From: Burkholderiaceae bacterium
GTDB lineage: Bacteria > Pseudomonadota > Gammaproteobacteria > Burkholderiales > Burkholderiaceae_C
Assembly (NCBI GenBank): GCA_004323695.1
Contig: SCRU01000059.1
Coordinates: 1 to 64,000, forward strand
Direction of reading: 5' to 3'
DNA: 64,000 nucleotides
Shown: positions 37,617 through 43,806 of the stretch, piece after piece
How positions within the stretch are numbered: position 1 is the stretch's first letter
Layout of the letters: the number at the start of each line of letters is the position of its first letter
The notes under the pieces: generated by a model
Databases searched by the model: none
The model's input: the letters and a program-made list of their open reading frames with translations, nothing else
Told to the model about the DNA's origin: nothing
Made by a program: the position numbers and the translations under genes

Positions 37617-37799
37617 CAACCCGAGTCGTGCCAGTCACGACTCACCAACCGCAGGACAGTGTGATACGTCGCCGCCCTGCCCTCGCAGTGATCGCGCTGC
37701 GTTGTACTCACCCGCCGTGTGGCGCCGGTGGGTGATCGTTAAAAATTCGCAGCGGCTTCGAGCCCCTCACTGGTGGGGCCAACGAGGCCGCAAAAACAA
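37617..37799 (+). other. Structured leader of the tRNA array
   Basis: The stretch between terminator and first tRNA holds several inverted repeats: GAGTCGTG-N5-CACGACTC (37623-37643), TCACCC...GGGTGA around 37707-37735, and GCCCC...GGGGC near 37762-37779. I see no convincing -35/-10 pair. It may carry the array promoter plus processing or regulatory hairpins, or be the relic of another tRNA-like unit. Confidence 0.4.
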
Positions 37800-37874
37800 G
37801 CAGATGTAGCTCAGTGGTAGAGCGGGACGTTGCCAACGTCCAGGCCGCGAGTCCGATCCTCGCCATCTGCTCCA
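37800..37874 (+). tRNA. tRNA-Gly(GCC)
   Basis: 75 nt with encoded CCA. Acceptor GCAGATG/CATCTGC, anticodon stem GGACG/CGTCC, loop TTGCCAA. First gene of the array. The next 170 bases contain no recognisable tRNA or gene. Confidence 0.93.
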
Positions 37875-38044
37875 TTTCGGGTGTGCCTACGCAACACCGC
37901 CGATCAAGCCTGGCTGATGGCTCGTCGGGATGTGCGTGCCTGAAGCCCGTGCAGCGAGATCTCCAGTGCGTTCGTGGGACTTGACCCTTGTGGTTTAGCG
38001 GGCGCTGCTCTCGCGTGTGGACACAACCGAAATGGACATTTTTT

Positions 38045-38121
38045 GCCCCGGTGGCGGAATTGGTAGACGCACTGGTCTTAGGTATCAGCAGCTGAGAGTT
38101 CGAGTCTCTCTTGGGGCACCA
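38045..38121 (+). tRNA. tRNA-Leu(TAG) with shortened variable region
   Basis: 77 nt with encoded CCA. The D-arm GTGGCGGAATTGGTAGACGC is typical of leucine tRNAs and the loop CTTAGGT gives TAG. Only five bases (CAGCT) separate the anticodon and T stems, where leucine tRNAs normally have a long arm of ten or more bases, so this is a class II tRNA reduced to class I size. Confidence 0.85.
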
Positions 38122-38140
38122 GCTTCATCGTGAATTCAAT

Positions 38141-38216
<76 letters not shown>

Positions 38217-38255
38217 CTCATTTAATTTGTGTCGTAATATCTACACGTCCTTTTC

Positions 38256-38332
38256 GCCCCTGTAACTCAATTGGCAGAGTAACTCCCCTGTAAGGAGTAG
38301 GTTGACCGTTCGAAGCGTGTCCGGGGGCACCA
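38256..38332 (+). tRNA. tRNA-Thr(TGT) with C33
   Basis: 77 nt with encoded CCA. Acceptor GCCCCTG/CGGGGGC, anticodon stem ACTCC/GGAGT and loop CCTGTAA, so position 33 is C rather than T. The T stem is poorly paired and the T loop seems expanded. It is clearly tRNA-derived but may be degenerate or unusual in function. Confidence 0.85.
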
Positions 38333-38343
38333 ATTTTTAGTTT

Positions 38344-38420
38344 GTCGCGTTCGTCTAGCGGCTCAGGACACGAGGTTTTCATCCTCGTAGACGCGGGTTC
38401 GAATCCCGGACGCGACTCCA
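38344..38420 (+). tRNA. tRNA-Glu(TTC)
   Basis: 77 nt with encoded CCA. Acceptor GTCGCGT/ACGCGAC, anticodon stem CGAGG/CCTCG, loop TTTTCAT. Looks canonical. Confidence 0.93.
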
Positions 38421-38431
38421 GTACAAGTTAG

Positions 38432-38507
38432 CGCAGGGAGTCTGTTGGTTGGCCGCGTGGTTTCATACGCCACTGCGACGCGAGTTCGATTCTCGCCCCT
38501 GCAACCA
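38432..38507 (+). tRNA. tRNA-Met(CAT), initiator-like acceptor
   Basis: 76 nt with encoded CCA. The acceptor CGCAGGG/CCCTGCA has a C1-A72 mismatch, the hallmark of bacterial initiator tRNA. The anticodon stem GTGGT/GCCAC lacks the three consecutive G-C pairs of initiators, and the D-arm pairs poorly. Loop TTCATAC. A second, regular Met tRNA lies at 41197. Confidence 0.8.
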
Positions 38508-38514
38508 AATTTTT

Positions 38515-38591
38515 TGGCCTTTAGCCAAGTGGTCTACGGCACCGGGTTTTGATCCCGGCATTCCAAGGTTCGAATCCTTGAAGGCCTGCCA
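38515..38591 (+). tRNA. tRNA-Gln(TTG)
   Basis: 77 nt with encoded CCA. Anticodon stem CCGGG/CCCGG, loop TTTTGAT. The first base pair is T1-T72, a weak end typical of glutamine tRNAs. Confidence 0.92.
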
Positions 38592-38596
38592 GTTTT

Positions 38597-38673
<77 letters not shown>

Positions 38674-38781
38674 ATATCAAAGAGACCCAAGCGGGACAGG
38701 GCGATTTCGATCGTTCTCCCGTGGAAACCGGACGCAAAGATTGGGCGTCGCCGGAACTCGTAACCGGACACTATATTTTCA

Positions 38782-38870
38782 GGAGCATTGGCCGAGAGGT
38801 CCAAGGCAATGGATTGCTAATCCATGGTCGCGCAAGCGGCCCGCTGGTTCGAATCCAGCATGCTCCGCCA
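38782..38870 (+). tRNA. tRNA-Ser(GCT)
   Basis: 89 nt with encoded CCA and a long variable arm (GGTCGCGCAAGCGGCC). Anticodon stem ATGGA/TCCAT, loop TTGCTAA. Canonical class II form. Confidence 0.93.
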
Positions 38871-38877
38871 TTTTTTT

Positions 38878-38954
38878 GGGGATGTAGCTCATTTGGGTAG
38901 AGCGGCCGCCCTGCAAGCGGCAGGTAGTCGGTTCGAAGCCGACCTTCTCCACCA
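38878..38954 (+). tRNA. tRNA-Ala(TGC) with C33
   Basis: 77 nt with encoded CCA. Anticodon stem GCCGC/GCGGC and loop CCTGCAA, so position 33 is C. The acceptor has a T-T mismatch at 6-67. The G3-U70-type pair of alanine identity is present as G3-T70. Confidence 0.88.
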
Positions 38955-38959
38955 GTTTT

Positions 38960-39036
38960 TCCCTTGTAGCTCAGTTTGGTAGAGCGCCGCACTGTTAATG
39001 CGGATGTCACATGTTCAAGTCATGTCTGGGGAGCCA
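38960..39036 (+). tRNA. tRNA-Asn(GTT)
   Basis: 77 nt with encoded CCA. Anticodon stem CCGCA/TGCGG, loop CTGTTAA. Looks like a normal asparagine tRNA, with T loop TTCAAGT. Confidence 0.92.
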
Positions 39037-39049
39037 GTTTTGAGGTTGT

Positions 39050-39127
39050 TGGGGCGTGGTGCGAGTGGTCCAAGCCGTTGCGTTCTGAGCGCAAATTTCG
39101 TCGGTTCGAATCCGACCGCCCTTACCA
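39050..39127 (+). tRNA. tRNA-Gln(CTG)
   Basis: 78 nt with encoded CCA. Anticodon stem TTGCG/CGCAA, loop TTCTGAG. The T1-T72 mismatch fits glutamine identity; the D-arm is one base longer than in the TTG isoacceptor. Confidence 0.88.
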
Positions 39128-39134
39128 AATTTTT

Positions 39135-39210
39135 GTTCCGCTAACTCAGTGGCCAGAGTGCCTCCCTGTCTAGGAGGAAGCCAGGGGTCCGACTCCCCTG
39201 CGGAACGCCA
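39135..39210 (+). tRNA. tRNA-Asp(GTC)
   Basis: 76 nt with encoded CCA and G discriminator. Acceptor GTTCCGC/GCGGAAC, anticodon stem CCTCC/GGAGG, loop CTGTCTA. The T loop reads TCCGACT instead of TTC. Confidence 0.9.
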
Positions 39211-39216
39211 GATCAT

Positions 39217-39292
39217 GCCGTGATAGCTCAGTTGGTAGAGCGCTGCGTTGAAGGCGCAGGCGTCGATGGTTCGAATCCATCTTGCGGCACCA
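39217..39292 (+). tRNA. tRNA-Phe(GAA)
   Basis: 76 nt with encoded CCA. Acceptor GCCGTGA/TTGCGGC, anticodon stem CTGCG/CGCAG, loop TTGAAGG. Canonical apart from G38. Confidence 0.93.
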
Positions 39293-39315
39293 GTTGTGCA
39301 ATCTTATGCGGTTAT

Positions 39316-39403
39316 GGAAGGTTGGGCGAGTGGCCAAAGCCGGCTGCCCTGAAAGCAGCAGTCCTTCGGGGCGCGCGAGTTCGAATCTACGCACCTTCCG
39401 CCA
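39316..39403 (+). tRNA. tRNA-Ser(TGA) with C33
   Basis: 88 nt with encoded CCA and a long variable arm (AGTCCTTCGGGGCG). Anticodon stem GCTGC/GCAGC and loop CCTGAAA give C33. The T stem has mismatches. Confidence 0.88.
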
Positions 39404-39410
39404 GATACAT

Positions 39411-39502
39411 GGAGAAGTGCCAGAGAGGCCAAATGGCGCACGTTGGAAACGTGATGGTCGCAGCGATGCGGCACAGGAGTTCGATTCTCCTCTTCTCCGC
39501 CA
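39411..39502 (+). tRNA. tRNA-Ser(GGA)
   Basis: 92 nt with encoded CCA and long variable arm. Acceptor GGAGAAG/CTTCTCC, anticodon stem CACG/CGTG plus one open pair, loop TTGGAAA. Confidence 0.92.
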
Positions 39503-39515
39503 ATAAATTGAACAT

Positions 39516-39605
39516 GGATGCGTGCCGGAGAGGCCTATCGGCGCTGTTTCGAAAACAGATGGTCGCGCAAGCGGCACGAGCGTTCGATTCGCTCCGCATC
39601 CGCCA
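39516..39605 (+). tRNA. tRNA-Ser(CGA)
   Basis: 90 nt with encoded CCA and long variable arm. Acceptor GGATGCG/CGCATCC, loop TTCGAAA. With GCT, TGA and GGA versions, the element covers all serine codons. Confidence 0.92.
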
Positions 39606-39626
39606 GTCATTCAATTCAATGAATTC

Positions 39627-39703
39627 CCCGCGTTGGCTCAACTGGATAGAGCATTTGCCTACGAAGCAAAAGTGTGCACGTTCGAATCGTGTGCGCGGGG
39701 CCA
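39627..39703 (+). tRNA. tRNA-Arg(ACG)
   Basis: 77 nt with encoded CCA. Acceptor CCCGCGT/GCGCGGG, anticodon stem TTTGC/GCAAA, loop CTACGAA. A34 would normally be edited to inosine. Confidence 0.93.
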
Positions 39704-39732
39704 AGTTTGAGACTGGAGCATAACCCTGCAAG

Positions 39733-39868
39733 GCTGCGCTCCAGGCGCCGGGAGTGTGTTGGTCAGCACTCCGTCCCAGCGCAGCGGTGAACGGGCTTGC
39801 AGGCCCTTGTATCCGCCAGCAGGGAGGGCAGCCACGGTTCGAATCCGTGACGGCTTGCTCAATTCAAT
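39733..39868 (+). other. tRNA-like relic or structured element in the array
   Basis: The 3' part holds a perfect T-arm (CACGG-TTCGAAT-CCGTG) but no normal acceptor or CCA follows. The 5' part forms a large hairpin with outer stem GCTGCGCT/AGCGCAGC (39733-39785) and inner GGAGTG/CACTCC. It could be a degenerate tRNA, an intron-bearing tRNA or another small RNA. Confidence 0.4.
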
Positions 39869-39872
39869 ACCA

Positions 39873-39961
39873 GGATCGTGAGAAGCACTGGCGACTTCAG
39901 GTGGCTGTAACCCACCCCTCCTTCGGGATACCACTTCGTTCGACTCGAAGACGATCCACCA
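39873..39961 (+). tRNA. tRNA-Tyr(GTA)
   Basis: 89 nt with encoded CCA. Acceptor GGATCGT/ACGATCC, anticodon stem GGTGG/CCACC, loop CTGTAAC, and the medium-long variable arm expected for bacterial tyrosine tRNA. Confidence 0.92.
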
Positions 39962-39968
39962 CTATTTT

Positions 39969-40042
39969 GCGGCCTTGGCCTATCGGTTGGGCTTCTGCCT
40001 TCCAAGCAGATGAGGCGAGTTCGATTCTCGCAGGCCGCTCCA
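39969..40042 (+). tRNA. tRNA-Gly(TCC)
   Basis: 74 nt with encoded CCA and T discriminator. Acceptor GCGGCCT/AGGCCGC, anticodon stem TCTGC/GCAGA, loop CTTCCAA with normal T33. Confidence 0.92.
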
Positions 40043-40060
40043 CATTTTATAGCATCAGAT

Positions 40061-40137
40061 GCCGCGTTAGCTCAGTGGACAGAGCCACCCCCTCCTAGCG
40101 GGTTAGGTCGGCGGTTCGAATCCGTCACGCGGCTCCA
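40061..40137 (+). tRNA. tRNA-Arg(CCT)
   Basis: 77 nt with encoded CCA. Acceptor GCCGCGT/ACGCGGC. The anticodon loop CTCCTAG gives CCT; the pair next to the loop is C31-C39, a mismatch. Confidence 0.88.
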
Positions 40138-40145
40138 ATTCATTT

Positions 40146-40233
40146 CAAGCAGTAGCCAAGAGGCCGAAGGCGATGGTCTGCAAAACCGTCGAGCGCATGC
40201 TCCGCGCGAGTTCGAATCTCGCCTGCTTGTCCA
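40146..40233 (+). tRNA. tRNA-Cys(GCA) with a long variable arm
   Basis: 88 nt with encoded CCA. Acceptor CAAGCAG/CTGCTTG is a perfect 7-bp stem, discriminator T73 and anticodon loop CTGCAAA (GCA) are cysteine identity elements. The variable region is 16 bases and forms GAGC-GCAT-GCTC, a class II arm like that of serine tRNA; the D-arm GCCAAGAGGCCGAAGGC is serine-like too. Bacterial tRNA-Cys is normally class I. Confidence 0.88.
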
Positions 40234-40239
40234 GATTTC

Positions 40240-40315
40240 GCCTCTTTAGTTCAGGGGATAGAACGGCGGATTTCTACATCGCGCGTCGGCGGTTCGAATC
40301 CGTCAAGAGGCTCCA
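40240..40315 (+). tRNA. tRNA-Arg(TCT)
   Basis: 76 nt with encoded CCA. Acceptor GCCTCTT/AAGAGGC, loop TTTCTAC; the pair beside the loop is A31-A39, a mismatch. Confidence 0.88.
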
Positions 40316-40402
40316 CACCAATGGCGTTTCGCTCACGCAAGAAATCGTCATCACCTTGTCGCGAATCAGCGCCAACATCAACTCAACTGAAAGGAGACCG
40401 CC

Positions 40403-40613
40403 ATGCGACTACGTGCCTATGATCGGCCCGCCCGCCCCATCACGCTGGCGGCCACCAAACCGCGCAACCCCGTCATCCAGGCCGCAATCAAGGGCTATGG
40501 CACGCTCTACGGGCAACGCCACGAGGACAAGCGCGCGCGCAGGCTGTCGTTGAACGTGAGCGATTCGAACGGCTCGACTACGACCAGCAGATCCGTGAGG
40601 TCGGCGAGTGGTA
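40403..40613 (+). pseudogene. Frameshifted small gene inside the tRNA array
   Basis: A strong AAAGGAG precedes ATG at 40403 and the N-terminal translation (MRLRAYDRPARPITLAATKP) looks real. After a CGCGCGC run near 40530 the same frame turns serine-rich and runs into tRNA-Ile, while the next frame continues naturally as VVERERFERLDYDQQIREVGEW and stops at 40613. I read this as one protein of about 70 residues split by a frameshift, by sequencing error or by slippage. Confidence 0.5.
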
Positions 40614-40675
40614 GAACTTTGCCAAGTTCAACACCAATCAGGCGCAGCTGCAGTGTGCACGGCGCCATCCAATCC

Positions 40676-40751
40676 AGCCCTTTAGCTCAGTCGGTAGAGC
40701 ACACGCTCGATAAGCGTGGGGTCGGCAATTCGAATTTGCCAAGGGCTACCA
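40676..40751 (+). tRNA. tRNA-Ile(GAT) with C33
   Basis: 76 nt with encoded CCA. Acceptor AGCCCTT/AAGGGCT, anticodon stem CACGC/GCGTG, loop TCGATAA, so position 33 is C and 32 is T where CTGATAA is usual. Confidence 0.9.
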
Positions 40752-40760
40752 GTTGATCGT

Positions 40761-40835
40761 GGTGCGCGTAGTTCAATGGTAGAGCAGCGGGTTGTGATCC
40801 CGCCCACATCGGTTCGATTCCGGTCGTGCACCCCA
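40761..40835 (+). tRNA. tRNA-His(GTG)
   Basis: 75 nt including the extra 5' G (G-1) that pairs with C73, the histidine identity element; CCA is encoded. Anticodon stem GCGGG/CCCGC, loop TTGTGAT. Confidence 0.93.
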
Positions 40836-40856
40836 ACCACAATAAATTACTGATAG

Positions 40857-41069
40857 GTACAGCGTGCGATTGATGAATTTGCACCAGCCTTGTACCCGTC
40901 TGGCAAGGTGTTGGCTCACAGGCTGCAGCAGCACGTCAACAGCATTGCCGACAAGAGCGCCGCGCGTTTCGTCGGCAATGCACCAGCCGATCCGTACGAA
41001 CTCAACAACCCACACCTGGACGATCTGCTGAACGAGCCCGTGCCAAGGCCCGCTTCGCCCACGGGCTGA
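40857..41069 (+). pseudogene. 5'-truncated coding remnant in the tRNA array
   Basis: A 70-codon open frame between two stops reads IDEFAPALYPSGKVLAHRLQ and then on to a TGA at 41069, with strongly GC-biased third positions, but has no usable start codon or ribosome site. It looks like the 3' end of a protein gene left behind when tRNA genes were inserted or rearranged. Confidence 0.45.
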
Positions 41070-41102
41070 CGCGACGCACAAGATCGCGCCCCAATACTTT
41101 TT

Positions 41103-41190
41103 CTCTCCGTGGCGGAATCGGTAGACGCGCCAGACTCAAACCCTGGAGTTCGCGAGAACATTGTCCGTTCGAATCGGACTGGAGAGACCA
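41103..41190 (+). tRNA. tRNA-Leu(CAA)
   Basis: 88 nt with encoded CCA and a proper long variable arm (GAGTTCGCGAGAACATT). D-arm GTGGCGGAATCGGTAGACGC is leucine type; loop CTCAAAC. The pair next to the loop is an A-C mismatch. Confidence 0.9.
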
Positions 41191-41196
41191 CTAATT

Positions 41197-41273
41197 CGTC
41201 GTGTAGCTTAGTTGGTTTGAGCGCTCGCCTCATAAGCGAGAGGACGGTGGTTCGATACCACCCACGACGACCA
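41197..41273 (+). tRNA. tRNA-Met(CAT), elongator type
   Basis: 77 nt with encoded CCA. Acceptor CGTCGTG/CACGACG fully paired, anticodon stem CTCGC/GCGAG, loop CTCATAA. A lysidine-modified tRNA-Ile2 cannot be excluded from sequence alone. Confidence 0.9.
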
Positions 41274-41278
41274 TTTCT

Positions 41279-41354
41279 GCGCGTGTAGCTCAGCGGCGAG
41301 AGCATCCGACTTTTAATCGGAGGGTCGAGATTTCGAATATCTCCGCGCGCACCA
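41279..41354 (+). tRNA. tRNA-Lys(TTT)
   Basis: 76 nt with encoded CCA. Acceptor GCGCGTG/CGCGCGC, anticodon stem TCCGA/TCGGA, loop CTTTTAA. Confidence 0.93.
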
Positions 41355-41368
41355 CTTCCAAATTTCCC

Positions 41369-41444
41369 TGGTCGTTAGCTCAGCCGGTAGAGCGCTTTCC
41401 CTACAAGAAAGATGTCGGCGGTTCGAACCCGTCACGACCAACCA
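41369..41444 (+). tRNA. tRNA-Val(TAC) with C33
   Basis: 76 nt with encoded CCA. Acceptor TGGTCGT/ACGACCA, anticodon stem CTTTC/GAAAG, loop CCTACAA, so position 33 is C. Otherwise well formed. Confidence 0.9.
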
Positions 41445-41471
41445 TTCGCTCGCACTCGAGGCGCAAAACAA

Positions 41472-41549
41472 GCGACCGAAGCTCAGCCCGGATTGAGCGC
41501 TGCCCTCCGAAGGCAGAGGCCAGAGGTTCAAATCCTCTCGGTCGCACCA
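41472..41549 (+). tRNA. tRNA-Arg(CCG)
   Basis: 78 nt with encoded CCA. Acceptor GCGACCG/CGGTCGC, anticodon stem CTGCC/GGCAG, loop CTCCGAA, T loop TTCAAAT. Last gene of the array, 36 bases before the HNH gene. Confidence 0.93.
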
Positions 41550-41584
41550 TCTTCTTAACACAGTAGCCACGAAAGGAGGCAGTC

Positions 41585-42148
41585 ATGAACCCCCAAGTTC
41601 TGCAACTCGACATCCAGGGAACGCCGCAGGCCTGGATCTCGGTCGAGCAGGCTGTATCGCATTACGCCACCGGTTCCGTCGCCTGGGAAGACGGCTCGGG
41701 CCCGCTGGTGACCATGCGTGGGGGATTCAACGTGGCCCGCGGCGTTCAGTCGCGCATCGACGTCTCGCCGATCATCGCGCTGCACGGCTGCGCCAGGCTC
41801 AACCTGTTCGACGTTACACCGTCGTTCAGCAAGGCCAAGCTGCTGCGCCGTGACCGCTTCACCTGTGCGTACTGTGCGCAGCAGTTTCGTGAGCAGGATC
41901 TGACGTGTGAGCACATCCTGCCGGAGTCGCGCGGCGGCCTGTGGGTTTGGACGAACCTTGTGGCGGCATGCCGCGAGTGCAATCACGTAAAGGGAGCACG
42001 CACGCCAGAAGAAGCCGGCATGCCTCTGGTGTACCTGCCCTACGTGCCAAGCCGTTGGGAGGACTTCCTGCTCGAAGGCAGGAACATCCGCGCCGACGTA
42101 CACGACTGGCTGGCAAGCCGGCTGCCGAAAGGCTCCAGACTAAACTGA
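41585..42148 (+). CDS. HNH endonuclease
   Basis: The 187-residue protein has CAYCAQQF, then CEHILPESRGGLWVWTNLVAACRECNHVKGART, the zinc-supported HNH nuclease core (two CxxC pairs, His in EHI, Asn in WTNLV, His in NHVK). AAAGGAGG lies six bases before the ATG. It directly follows the last tRNA and precedes a terminator, so it is probably the final cistron of the array transcript; free-standing HNH enzymes of this type help homing or defend phage and plasmid genomes. Confidence 0.9.
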   Translation: MNPQVLQLDIQGTPQAWISVEQAVSHYATGSVAWEDGSGPLVTMRGGFNVARGVQSRIDVSPIIALHGCARLNLFDVTPSFSKAKLLRRDRFTCAYCAQQFREQDLTCEHILPESRGGLWVWTNLVAACRECNHVKGARTPEEAGMPLVYLPYVPSRWEDFLLEGRNIRADVHDWLASRLPKGSRLN

Positions 42149-42152
42149 AAAT

Positions 42153-42181
42153 GGCGACTCGAAAGGGTCGCCGTTTTTTTT
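42153..42181 (+). terminator. Rho-independent terminator after the HNH gene
   Basis: GGCGAC and GTCGCC form a 6-bp hairpin with loop TCGAAAGG followed by eight T residues. It lies five bases after the HNH stop codon and closes the tRNA-array transcription unit. Confidence 0.85.
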
Positions 42182-42284
42182 GGGCAACTGAGGAGATATG
42201 CGGCGAGCGTGATGCTCATCCCGGAGACCTCACCCACAGATCGATCTGGTGCCGGTCCGCTTCTGGCAAGTGAAATGAAACGCT

Positions 42285-43796
42285 TCAGGGCCTCACAGCC
42301 GGTGCTTGCGCCGGTGAACCGCCATGCAATTCATCATGGTCGCCGCTCAGTCCGCTCATAGCCACAGCCGCTTCGATGACATCCTCGCGCTTAGCGTATT
42401 CGGTACATAGACGGCCGGGCTCCGGCCTGACACCGACCCGCCCTAGATCGAGGCGGTCGGCATCCCAGCAAGCCTTTACCAGCGCATCCCCTTCGGTCTG
42501 GCCGTTGCTGTGCAACTCACAGGCCTTGGCCAGGGTCTCGATGTCGCCTTCAGACAGGAAGCCAAAAAGATCGCCGCGGTGCTCAAGCACAAAGGCGCCG
42601 GCCCTTGGGCCATGATCCGGATCCACCCCGTCATCCTGCCGCTGGCTGTCGTGCACCAAAGCAAAGATGTACGGCACCAACGGATCGATACCCAGGTAGC
42701 GAGAAACAGCCAGCGAATGCTTTGAAACCCGGTCCCAGTGATCCGGGCCGTGGAAGGTGCCACAAGCTTCGTGGTCGTAGTTTGCCTGCACGTGCTCTTG
42801 AATCGCCGCGATGGCCTCCTGGTGCTGACGAATGCTGGACATCTCCCCGTCACACAGCATTCGAAGCCGATCGGCGCTGAGAGCCTTGAGGTATTGCTCT
42901 GCACTGTCTGAAGGCCGGCGCCACGCCGCCGGCGCGTAGAAAAACTCGCTCTCATCGGTTCCCGCCCAGTAAACATCGGATGGGTGCACCATGGTCAGAG
43001 ACTTCACCTCGAATGGGCCGTCCGCGTGATTTAGCCTGACGTGCATCTTCGCGTATTCACCGCGAAGCGCTACCCAGTCGCCTGGTAAGACCTCGAACTT
43101 CTCGGGCATGCCGCGGTAGATCGACTGCGAGGCGCCGGTGACGCCCATCTTCTTGAAGTTTTCAGCGGGGACGACCTGGTGCACACGATCGAGCCTGAAT
43201 TCATCATCCAGGCTTCTCAGGCGGTTTATCCGCTCCAGCACGCTCGGTTGCTTGCGCTCCAGCCATCGCCTCACAGCCTCCCAAGGCTGCTGCGCGACTC
43301 GGGCGGCCAGTTCCTCGCCCAGGGTCGCCAGACGAATGACCTTGCGCTCCGAAGTGACCCACACTGGCACCCGCTGGTGATTCGTGCCGTCCGTGCAGTC
43401 GAGCACGCGCACTGCGTCGCACTGGTCCAGAGCGATGCGAAACAGTGTTTTCCAGCGATCCCCACTACCGGTGCCCTCATAGTCGTACAGATCTCCGCAC
43501 TCAAGGTAGCTCCAGGCATCACGCGGCTCGCCGCTGTACCGGCAGGTCCAGTCGTCGAATTCGGCCGTCAGCTCTTCGACAACCGCCTTGTGCCTCGGGT
43601 CATGCGGGTCGGGCTGCGTCAAATCGAGCACTTGCTCGCCCTGCAATACATAGGCGACCGGATCGCGACCAGACGCATAGAGTTTGGCCTGGCCAAAGTC
43701 CTCGGCAAAGTACCATGGGCGGGTCCACCCACCAGCTTCACGCAGCTGATCGTAGTTATCCTCGCCTCGGAAAATAACAGGGGAGATATCGCGCAT
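42285..43796 (-). CDS. HD phosphohydrolase-like protein with ART-like segments
   Basis: The 503-residue product (start M at 43796) has a C-terminal HD domain: HGPDHW (349-354), LVHD (381-383) and a later Asp in ACWDADRLDLGRVG. The N-terminal part holds two segments resembling ADP-ribosyltransferase-fold modules, VIFRGEDN...WYFAEDFGQAKLYA (residues 7-40) and SIYRGM...GDWVALRGEYAKMH (225-252); these are weaker calls. It is the last gene of the minus-strand cluster and ends in APAVRP. A nucleotide or tRNA-modifying enzyme is a guess from domain content. Confidence 0.7.
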   Translation of the reverse strand: MRDISPVIFRGEDNYDQLREAGGWTRPWYFAEDFGQAKLYASGRDPVAYVLQGEQVLDLTQPDPHDPRHKAVVEELTAEFDDWTCRYSGEPRDAWSYLECGDLYDYEGTGSGDRWKTLFRIALDQCDAVRVLDCTDGTNHQRVPVWVTSERKVIRLATLGEELAARVAQQPWEAVRRWLERKQPSVLERINRLRSLDDEFRLDRVHQVVPAENFKKMGVTGASQSIYRGMPEKFEVLPGDWVALRGEYAKMHVRLNHADGPFEVKSLTMVHPSDVYWAGTDESEFFYAPAAWRRPSDSAEQYLKALSADRLRMLCDGEMSSIRQHQEAIAAIQEHVQANYDHEACGTFHGPDHWDRVSKHSLAVSRYLGIDPLVPYIFALVHDSQRQDDGVDPDHGPRAGAFVLEHRGDLFGFLSEGDIETLAKACELHSNGQTEGDALVKACWDADRLDLGRVGVRPEPGRLCTEYAKREDVIEAAVAMSGLSGDHDELHGGSPAQAPAVRP

Positions 43797-43806
43797 AGAT
43801 CGCCAG

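Noticed and set aside
37875-38044. Possible extra tRNA between tRNA-Gly and tRNA-Leu
   Set aside because: No T-arm, anticodon stem or CCA end could be aligned; only weak hairpins are present.
38674-38781. Possible tRNA or coding remnant between tRNA-Pro(TGG) and tRNA-Ser(GCT)
   Set aside because: A short open frame exists but with no start or ribosome site, and no tRNA arms.
42210-42360. Short ORF after the HNH terminator starting GTG/ATG near 42210
   Set aside because: It has low coding character, overlaps the end of the HD gene antisense and follows the terminator.
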